Shown here one piece after another: positions 15,403 to 19,943 of a stretch of DNA of 19,943 bases; the first letter of the stretch is position 1, and every line of letters begins with the position of its first letter. The DNA is from Ruminococcus sp. Lineage in GTDB: Bacteria; Bacillota; Clostridia; Oscillospirales; Acutalibacteraceae. Made by a program: the position numbers and the translations under genes. The notes beneath the pieces are model-generated. The model did no database searches. It was not told the origin of the DNA and was given only the letters and a program-made list of their open reading frames with translations. The stretch covers positions 1-19,943 of the forward strand of contig JAFOED010000045.1 in assembly GCA_017380355.1 (NCBI GenBank), read 5' to 3'.

Positions 15403-16290
15403 TTATCTCATAGTCAATGAGTTATTCATAAGCGTTGTACTGTACATAAAGAGTACGTCGGCATTTTCAAAATCAACGTACTGTGTGAGGTGGTCGCTCA
15501 TAATATATCGCAAATCAACGAGCACTACCTGTGAGTAACTTTGAGCTATAATCGGAGCAGCCGAACACGCGAAAGAGTCGCGGAAAATAATGAGTCTGTC
15601 TTCGTTTTTAGCCATTTTATTTTCGATAGTAACCACAGGCTGGTTACCAGACAAAAAGAACTCGTACGGCTCGTCTGTAGTTAACTTCTCAGCATCGTAA
15701 GTCTTCACTTTCTCATCAAACCAGAAGCTTTTGATGTAATCTGCCTGAAGATAGAAAAGCGAATCGCTTTCTACTTTTTTATTACTGCGGTGCGCGTAGT
15801 TTCCTATAAACGGAGTAGACACGGAAACTGTAGTAAACTCAGCATCACTTCTCTTACCCATATTCCCTAAGACGCGCTGTGACACATCAAGAAAACAGTC
15901 CTGTTTAATGTGTGGGTCGGTGCGGTAATAATCATCAGCACAGAGTAAATCGTACACAGGAATGAACTTACAAAACGAAAGTTCAGATTCTAAATAATCG
16001 TAAAACTCGTCGTACTCATACTGCTTATCAGTTAAATACCTGTACTTATCAGGAATCAGCACAAAATAGCAGTTACTGTCAGGAAAATTTTCATCGTGTA
16101 CTTTAGAAAAAAGTTTTAAGGCATAGTCGAGCATACTGACATTCATCGGGTCTTCAATTTCAACAAGATGCTCGTCAATTTTCACGATATCGCCTGGCTG
16201 TGCCGTACACATAATATCAAACACAGCGACAAAACCGCACGATAAAACAAGTATCAAAACAGCGAGTATAAAAGCTACGCTTCTTTTCAT
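15403..16290 (-). CDS. Secreted DHHW/SGNH-like protein with altered signature
   Basis: Probably an extracytoplasmic protein of the DHHW family, related to AlgJ/AlgX-type SGNH-fold O-acetyltransferases of surface polysaccharides. The N-terminus is a signal anchor (about residues 4-25). Family landmarks in order: IPDKYRYL (79-86), YYRTDPHI (121-128) where most members read YYRTDHHW, FFLSGNQPVV (211-220), and LIIFRDSFACSAAP (233-246) with Asp238-Ser239, then VVLVDLRY. The first His of DHHW is Pro126 and the Trp is Ile128; Asp125 and His127 remain. At 295 residues it is shorter than DHHW proteins I know (often about 370-400). No MBOAT acyltransferase gene lies next to it. Substrate unknown. Confidence 0.72.
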   Translation of the reverse strand: MKRSVAFILAVLILVLSCGFVAVFDIMCTAQPGDIVKIDEHLVEIEDPMNVSMLDYALKLFSKVHDENFPDSNCYFVLIPDKYRYLTDKQYEYDEFYDYLESELSFCKFIPVYDLLCADDYYRTDPHIKQDCFLDVSQRVLGNMGKRSDAEFTTVSVSTPFIGNYAHRSNKKVESDSLFYLQADYIKSFWFDEKVKTYDAEKLTTDEPYEFFLSGNQPVVTIENKMAKNEDRLIIFRDSFACSAAPIIAQSYSQVVLVDLRYIMSDHLTQYVDFENADVLFMYSTTLMNNSLTMR

Positions 16291-16310
16291 TATAAACCTA
16301 CTTTCATAAA

Positions 16311-16342
16311 AGAAAATTCAGCACGATTTTACTCGTGCTGAA
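16311..16342 (-). terminator. Terminator after the 185-residue lipoprotein gene
   Basis: TTCAGCACGA (16317-16326) pairs perfectly with TCGTGCTGAA (16333-16342) across a 6-base loop, followed on the minus strand by TTTTCTTTT. It lies 6 bp past the stop at 16349. The DHHW-like gene starts only 21 bp beyond it, with no clear promoter in between, so some read-through is likely. Confidence 0.85.
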
Positions 16343-16348
16343 AATAAA

Positions 16349-16906
16349 TTATTCTGCAAATTCGTCAACGAAGTCTTCGCCGTAAACAGGAACTTCGCCC
16401 TCAAGTGGGTTTCCGTTCTCGTCTGTTTCTTCTTCCTGCTCGAATGACTCAGGAGTCATAATAACGATAACTTTGTCGCCGTCTTTTTCAACGATGAGCT
16501 CGTCAGCCTCAGTACAGATGTTCCATCTGAGGTCAGCGTTGTCCTTTAATGTCTGCATAAACTCGCCAGCGTCTGTGCCTTCAGAAAGGTCAAATACGTA
16601 GCCGATGAAAGGAATTGTGCCGATCATAGGACCGAACATAACACCTTCGTCAAAGCCCTTGATTTCAGCGTTGCCGAAACCAGAGAGATAACCCTCTTCA
16701 ACAGCCATTGACATACCCATAAAGCTGATTACAGATTCTTTGAGAAGTGCGTCAGCGATTTCCTGAGCAGTCTGGTCAGAATTCTCATAGAAGTAATCAA
16801 CAAGTGGTGTACCAACTTCGCCGTAAGTTTCTCCACTTCTCTCAGAGCAAGCAGCAAGGGACACAACCATTAAAACAGCAAGTAATAAAGCAAAAATCTT
16901 TTTCAT
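16349..16906 (-). CDS. Uncharacterised lipoprotein
   Basis: I do not recognise a family with a known function. The 185-residue protein has a lipoprotein signal peptide with the lipobox LAAC (Cys20), so it should be anchored on the outer face of the membrane. The mature part begins with a short polar linker, then an alpha-helical region (about 40-75), a Gly/Phe/Met-rich central stretch (FGPMIGTIPFIGYVFDLSEG, about 91-110) and LKDNADLRWNICTEADE. It ends with an acidic tail rich in Glu. The ATG at 16904-16906 has AAGGAG six bases upstream. It follows the second lipoprotein gene by 52 bp and is probably co-transcribed with it. Confidence 0.8.
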   Translation of the reverse strand: MKKIFALLLAVLMVVSLAACSERSGETYGEVGTPLVDYFYENSDQTAQEIADALLKESVISFMGMSMAVEEGYLSGFGNAEIKGFDEGVMFGPMIGTIPFIGYVFDLSEGTDAGEFMQTLKDNADLRWNICTEADELIVEKDGDKVIVIMTPESFEQEEETDENGNPLEGEVPVYGEDFVDEFAE

Positions 16907-16958
16907 AATTTTCTCCTTAATTTTAAATTAAATAATGTATAACAAAAGATAAAAATCT

Positions 16959-17495
16959 TTAGTCAGCACTGATGAATAAACTGCCATCTCTATATGGCAA
17001 CGGAGCATTCCACCCCTGTAACGCAAATCCTTCTTCGACCCCCTGTATCATCATAACGCCAACATCGCTCTGATAAAACTGAGAGCCTGAATTCACAAGG
17101 ACAAGACCTGCTTCGGTGACAATTTCGCTGAAAGTAAGAACTCCGACATCATTGACAGTATAAGTTCCCGTACCAAAAGCCATAGCTTCCAAAAGGTTAA
17201 ACTGCATCTGTACCACGTTGTTTTCTTTTATCTCAACATAGTCAGCAAGCGACATATCGCCTTGTGCATCCTGTGAAACGTAAAGCCCGATGTAACTTTC
17301 AGTCTCTGATTGTGTAGGAACGTCTGTCTGTGAAGAAGTTTCTTCTACTATCTTTTCAGTAGCGTCTGTCTGTGAAGAAGTTTCTTCTACTATCTTTTCA
17401 GTAGCGTCTGTGTCAATAGAAGTGCTATCACCACAGCCACAACAGACAGTAATCACAAGCATCAAAACTAAAACTAAAGCAAAGAGTTTTTTCAT
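16959..17495 (-). CDS. Uncharacterised lipoprotein with a duplicated linker
   Basis: No known family recognised. The 178-residue protein has a signal peptide ending VCCGCG; Cys21 after Gly20 is the likeliest lipidated residue. A Thr/Ser/Glu-rich spacer (about 23-66) follows, in which the 14-residue unit DATEKIVEETSSQT occurs twice in tandem. The C-terminal part (about 68-178) is a small beta-rich domain (YIGLYVSQD, GTYTVNDVGVLTF, GSLFISAD) resembling the short lipocalin-like or beta-sandwich domains found in many clostridial lipoproteins; this is a loose visual likeness only. The ATG at 17493-17495 has AAGGAG seven bases upstream. It has its own promoter, and a second lipoprotein gene follows. 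Confidence 0.8.
   Translation of the reverse strand: MKKLFALVLVLMLVITVCCGCGDSTSIDTDATEKIVEETSSQTDATEKIVEETSSQTDVPTQSETESYIGLYVSQDAQGDMSLADYVEIKENNVVQMQFNLLEAMAFGTGTYTVNDVGVLTFSEIVTEAGLVLVNSGSQFYQSDVGVMMIQGVEEGFALQGWNAPLPYRDGSLFISAD
17321..17404. repeat. Perfect 42-bp tandem duplication inside the lipoprotein linker
   Basis: Positions 17321-17362 and 17363-17404 are identical over all 42 bases, followed by the first seven bases of a third copy. The unit is a multiple of three and inserts 14 residues in frame. Confidence 0.97.
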
Positions 17496-17530
17496 AATTC
17501 AACTCCTTTTTAATGTAAATAAATTTTACA

Positions 17531-17549
17531 ACTTCATTATATATGAAGT
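17531..17549. promoter_or_regulatory. Dyad overlapping the -10 box of the lipoprotein promoter
   Basis: ACTTCATTATATATGAAGT is a perfect inverted repeat with 7-bp arms and a 5-base centre. It covers the whole -10 element (17536-17541), a place where a bound repressor would block polymerase. The regulator is unknown. Confidence 0.5.
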
Positions 17550-17564
17550 ATAGAAATAATACAA
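17536..17564 (-). promoter_or_regulatory. Promoter of the two-lipoprotein unit
   Basis: On the minus strand: TTGTAT (complement of 17559-17564), a 17-base spacer, then a perfect TATAAT (complement of 17536-17541). It lies about 40 bp upstream of the lipoprotein start. Confidence 0.78.
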
Positions 17565-17610
17565 CAGTTTTCGCGTTTTTATTAAAGTAAATTTATGTAA
17601 CGAATTATGT

Positions 17611-17640
17611 AAGAAAAAACCGCCTCGAAAGAGACGGTTT
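17611..17640 (-). terminator. Terminator of tRNA-Arg
   Basis: AAACCGCCTC (17617-17626) pairs with GAGACGGTTT (17631-17640) across four bases, with one G-U pair on the minus strand. It is followed there by TTTTTTCTT. It starts one base after the CCA end of the tRNA. Confidence 0.93.
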
Positions 17641-17641
17641 G

Positions 17642-17718
17642 TGGCGCGCTTGAAGGAATTCGAATCCCCGACCTTTCGCTTAGGAGGCGAACGCTCTATC
17701 CTGCTGAGCTACAAGCGC
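17642..17718 (-). tRNA. tRNA-Arg (anticodon CCT)
   Basis: The minus strand folds into a full cloverleaf of 77 nt. The acceptor GCGCTTG pairs with CAAGCGC, followed by discriminator G and an encoded CCA. The D-arm is GCTC...GAGC. The anticodon stem TTCGC/GCGAA encloses loop CTCCTAA, so the anticodon is CCT and the tRNA reads AGG. The T-arm GGGGA-TTCGAAT-TCCTT has two G-U pairs. A terminator follows at once. The upstream promoter is not clear, and it may be read partly from the carboxyltransferase operon. Confidence 0.97.
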
Positions 17719-17739
17719 ATATTATGTAATTCTCAAATA

Positions 17740-17777
17740 ACGCAGGGCGGTTTTATGCGCCCTGCGTATTTTTTTTT
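17740..17777 (+). terminator. Strong hairpin between the carboxyltransferase gene and tRNA-Arg
   Basis: ACGCAGGGCG (17740-17749) pairs with CGCCCTGCGT (17758-17767) across eight bases, 47 bp past the stop of the minus-strand carboxyltransferase gene. The long T-run (17769-17778) is on the plus strand. On the minus strand only TTATTT follows. By position it should end the minus-strand operon, yet by U-tract it is a better plus-strand terminator. Confidence 0.75.
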
Positions 17778-17813
17778 ATAGAATTTTAAGTTCTGTATAT
17801 TTCTTCAGACGAA

Positions 17814-19214
17814 TTATACAGGGTGAATCATATTCTCTTTGTCGAGTTTGTCGCCGTTAATACCGCACTGTGTGTTTCTTCTCTTCTCGAAGAAGTCGAG
17901 TGCGACTTTCTGGAACATACCGTAAGAGAGTACGTCTTCTTCCTGCTGAATCCACTGTGGGATTTCAGCTCTTAATTTCTCGAGTTCCGGCTCGAGGAGA
18001 TCAGCAGGACGGCAGTCAACAGGCTCCATATCGCCGATAATCTTCTTTCTAAAATCTGGGTCGATTGGCATTGGAGTTGTACCGTACTTACCTGCTACCA
18101 TATCCTTGAACTCTTTTGTGCACATCTTGTATCTCTCGCCTGTGATAACGTTGAACACAGCCTGAGTACCGACAATCTGTGATGTAGGAGTAACAAGTGG
18201 TGGATAACCTGAATCTTCTCTAACTCTAGGTACTTCAGCTAAAACTTCAGTAAGCTGATCTTCCTTACCAGCCTGTTTGAGCTGAGAAAGGAGGTTTGAC
18301 AGCATACCGCCAGGTACCTGATAGATAAGAGCGTTAGCGTCAGTTGCGAGCATCTTGTGGTCGATAAGTCCACAATCGATGTACTTATCACGAAGTGTCA
18401 TAAAGTAATCTCTGATTTGTGTTAACTCTTCGAGTTTGATACCAGTATCAAACTGACTGCCCATTAAAGCTGCTACCATAGACTCTGTAGGTGCGTGTGA
18501 TGTACCTAAAGCGAGTGGTGAGATAGCTGTGTCGATCATATCAACACCTGCTTCAACACCCTTAAGTAAACACATTGAAGCAAGACCTGAAGTGTAGTGT
18601 GTGTGGAGCTGAATCGGTAAATCAACCTCAGCTTTAATTGCCTTAACAAGGCTCTCAGTTGCGTATGGAGTCAAAAGTGCCGCCATATCCTTGATACAGA
18701 TAGAGTCAGCGCCTGCGTCAGCAATACGCTTAGCATAATCTACGTAGTACTCGTCAGTGAATACAGGACCTGTAGTGTACGAAATAGCAACCTGTGCGTG
18801 TGCACCCTCTTTTTTAGCCGCTTTAATAGCAGTAGAGAGGTTTTTGATATCGTTTAATGCGTCGAAAATACGGATGATATCGATACCGTTAGCAACAGAG
18901 CGCTGTACGAAATACTCGAGCACGTCGTCAGCGTAGTGACGGTAACCGAGCATATTCTGACCACGGAACAGCATCTGGAGCTTTGTGTTCTTGCAGTGGT
19001 CTTTGATAGTGCGGAGTCTGTGCCATGGGTCTTCGTTTAAGAAACGTAAGCAACTGTCAAAAGTAGCGCCACCCCAACACTCGAGTGAATAGTAGCCTAC
19101 TTTATCCATCTTGTCGAGAATAGGAAGCATCTCGTCAAGAGTCATACGTGTTGCAAGCAAAGACTGATGAGCATCACGCAGAGCAGTTTCAGTAATTTTA
19201 ATCTGTTTTGCCAT
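17814..19214 (-). CDS. oadA: Biotin-dependent carboxyltransferase, OadA / transcarboxylase 5S type
   Basis: Carboxyltransferase that moves CO2 between oxaloacetate/pyruvate and carboxybiotin. The 466-residue TIM-barrel protein has all expected site residues: Asp14 in TALRDAHQS, FRGQNMLGYRHY (83-94), Lys175 in CIKDM (carbamylated in the family), and His204 and His206 in LHTHYTSG. These are offset by exactly three from the Vibrio OadA metal ligands as I know them. It ends after the PYC/OadA conserved C-terminal region and has no biotinyl domain of its own; a free biotin carrier precedes it by 15 bp. The ATG at 19212-19214 has AAAGGTGA five bases upstream. It could be decarboxylase alpha, pyruvate carboxylase B-like or transcarboxylase 5S. 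Confidence 0.92.
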   Translation of the reverse strand: MAKQIKITETALRDAHQSLLATRMTLDEMLPILDKMDKVGYYSLECWGGATFDSCLRFLNEDPWHRLRTIKDHCKNTKLQMLFRGQNMLGYRHYADDVLEYFVQRSVANGIDIIRIFDALNDIKNLSTAIKAAKKEGAHAQVAISYTTGPVFTDEYYVDYAKRIADAGADSICIKDMAALLTPYATESLVKAIKAEVDLPIQLHTHYTSGLASMCLLKGVEAGVDMIDTAISPLALGTSHAPTESMVAALMGSQFDTGIKLEELTQIRDYFMTLRDKYIDCGLIDHKMLATDANALIYQVPGGMLSNLLSQLKQAGKEDQLTEVLAEVPRVREDSGYPPLVTPTSQIVGTQAVFNVITGERYKMCTKEFKDMVAGKYGTTPMPIDPDFRKKIIGDMEPVDCRPADLLEPELEKLRAEIPQWIQQEEDVLSYGMFQKVALDFFEKRRNTQCGINGDKLDKENMIHPV

Positions 19215-19229
19215 AAAACTCACCTTTAA

Positions 19230-19619
19230 TTAAGATAATGTAACGAGTGTCTGACCTGAGTCAACAGACTCGCCTTTTGATACGTTTACAGTAGCAACTG
19301 TGCCATCCTGTGGAGCTTTGATTTCGTTTTCCATCTTCATTGCTTCTAATATAAGTAAAACGTCGCCACTCTTTACAGCCTGTCCTGCAGTAACGTTTAC
19401 TGAAAGGATAGTACCAGGCATTGGTGATGGGAGTGGCTTAGCGCCTGCAGCAGCAGGAGCAGGTGCAGCAGCAGGAGCAGGTGCAGCAGCAGGAGCAGGA
19501 GCAGCGGCAGGTGCAGCAGCAGGTGCTGGAGCAGCAGCAACAGGAGCCATAGCGCCGTTTACTTCTTCAACCTGAACATCGTATGTTGTACCGTTAACGG
19601 TGATTCTTAAGTTTTTCAT
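19230..19619 (-). CDS. Biotin carboxyl carrier protein
   Basis: Carries the carboxybiotin between the two carboxyltransferase subunits encoded on either side. The 129-residue protein has a short N-terminal strand region (MKNLRITVNGTTYDVQVEEV) and an Ala/Pro-rich flexible linker (about residues 24-60). The C-terminal biotinyl domain carries the target lysine Lys95 in EAMKMEN. The MKNLRITVNGTTYDV opening is typical of GcdC/MmdC and transcarboxylase 1.3S-type carriers, not of the fatty-acid AccB. ATG at 19617-19619, with AAAGGGA about seven bases upstream. It is 38 bp downstream of the MmdA-like gene. Confidence 0.94.
   Translation of the reverse strand: MKNLRITVNGTTYDVQVEEVNGAMAPVAAAPAPAAAPAAAPAPAAAPAPAAAPAPAAAGAKPLPSPMPGTILSVNVTAGQAVKSGDVLLILEAMKMENEIKAPQDGTVATVNVSKGESVDSGQTLVTLS
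19447..19500. repeat. 18-bp repeats coding the Ala/Pro linker of the biotin carrier
   Basis: Three near-identical 18-base units (19447-19464, 19465-19482, 19483-19500; the third differs in its last base) encode a six-residue Ala/Pro unit. Degenerate copies continue to about 19550. Repeats like this change length easily by slippage while keeping frame. Confidence 0.85.
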
Positions 19620-19657
19620 AACAAATTCCCTTTCGTATATGTGAATGTGATTATTTC

Positions 19658-19943
19658 TTAAATAGTTGAGTGCTTTTTAGGTAAAGTTTCAACGCGCTTT
19701 GAAGAAAGCATAGTAAGTGCCTGTGAAACCTTAGCTCTAAGCTGTGACTTCTCGATTACATCGTCAACGTAACCGTTACAAGCAGCATTCACAGCGTTTA
19801 ACTCACGCTGTGCAAAAGCTTCAGCAGCCTTGTCCTGCTCAGCTACAGGTACGTTCATACCTTCTTCGTCCATAATGAACGCAAGAGCCTTAGGGTTAAC
19901 AGGAGAAACAACAGCGCCATCGAGTGCAAATCTCATATCTGAA
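19658..19943 (-). CDS. mmdA: Carboxyltransferase subunit, MmdA/PccB-like, C-terminal part only
   Basis: The frame is open through the window's end, so only the last 94 or so residues are seen. The end of the protein, GYVDDVIEKSQLRAKVSQAL followed by MLSSKR and KKHSTI, matches the C-terminus of acyl-CoA/methylmalonyl-CoA carboxyltransferases (compare GYVDDVI, then ALEMLxSKR, then KKHGNI in MmdA and PccB). This subunit normally handles methylmalonyl-CoA or propionyl-CoA. The ATG at 19934-19936 is internal, not the start. Its stop is 38 bp upstream of the biotin carrier. The preceding segment (FALDGAVVSPVNPKALAFI) differs from the usual MmdA text, so the exact subfamily and substrate stay open. 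Confidence 0.85.
   Translation of the reverse strand, partial: SDMRFALDGAVVSPVNPKALAFIMDEEGMNVPVAEQDKAAEAFAQRELNAVNAACNGYVDDVIEKSQLRAKVSQALTMLSSKRVETLPKKHSTI

Noticed and set aside
16945..16960. AAAGAT/ATCTTT hairpin at the end of the 178-residue lipoprotein gene as a terminator
   Set aside because: All-A/T 6-bp stem with no proper T-run; too weak, so the two lipoprotein genes are treated as one unit.
1..19943. CRISPR arrays, insertion sequences, prophage genes, toxin-antitoxin or defence systems
   Set aside because: No direct-repeat arrays with unique spacers, no transposase or integrase motifs, and no orphan small gene pairs were found; the tRNA-Arg has no repeated 3' end nearby that would mark an integration site.

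Overview
The window looks like chromosomal DNA from a low-to-moderate G+C anaerobic member of the Clostridia, most likely an Oscillospiraceae/Ruminococcaceae-type gut bacterium. The reasons are the Firmicutes gene order gdpP-rplI-dnaB and tilS-hpt-ftsH, an RNase J, a clostridial-type NifS/NifU pair, a biotin-dependent carboxyltransferase set, and strong AGGAGG ribosome binding sites with many TTG and GTG starts. The genus is an inference; no 16S gene or species marker is present. I see no phage, insertion sequence, CRISPR array or defence system. Most of the window is housekeeping.

Region 1 (about 56-9746, minus strand) is one long gene train: rnj, gdpP, rplI, dnaB, tilS, hpt, ftsH. It is read from a good promoter at 9718-9746, has gaps of 44 bp or less and two overlaps, and ends at a hairpin at 19-43. 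It links RNA decay, c-di-AMP turnover, the ribosome, the replicative helicase, tRNA-Ile lysidine synthesis, purine salvage and membrane proteolysis. Five of its seven genes appear to start with TTG or GTG.

Region 2 (9874-12085, plus strand) is divergent from rnj: RNase HI followed by a cysteine desulfurase and its Fe-S scaffold, ended by a strong terminator. Region 3 holds nrdR (minus) and a sodium-coupled NSS-family amino acid transporter (plus), which share a divergent promoter region. NrdR-box-like sites lie exactly in the spacer of the nrdR promoter. Bidirectional terminators separate these units from their convergent neighbours.

Region 4 (14270-17495, minus strand) is envelope and transport: an azlCD-type branched-chain amino acid exporter with its own promoter, an orphan DHHW/SGNH-like secreted protein with an altered signature motif, and two uncharacterised lipoproteins. 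One lipoprotein carries a perfect 42-bp in-frame tandem duplication and has a dyad over its -10 box.

Region 5 (17611-19943, minus strand) holds a tRNA-Arg(CCT) and the end of a biotin-dependent carboxyltransferase cluster. The order is the C-terminus of an MmdA/PccB-like subunit, then a free biotin carrier protein, then an OadA/5S-like carboxyltransferase. No beta or gamma membrane subunit lies between them, so a soluble transcarboxylase is as plausible as a sodium-pumping decarboxylase. The most checkable novelties are the nrdR operator, the altered DHHW protein, the Cys/His tail on NifU, the basic extension on RNase J and the carboxyltransferase layout.
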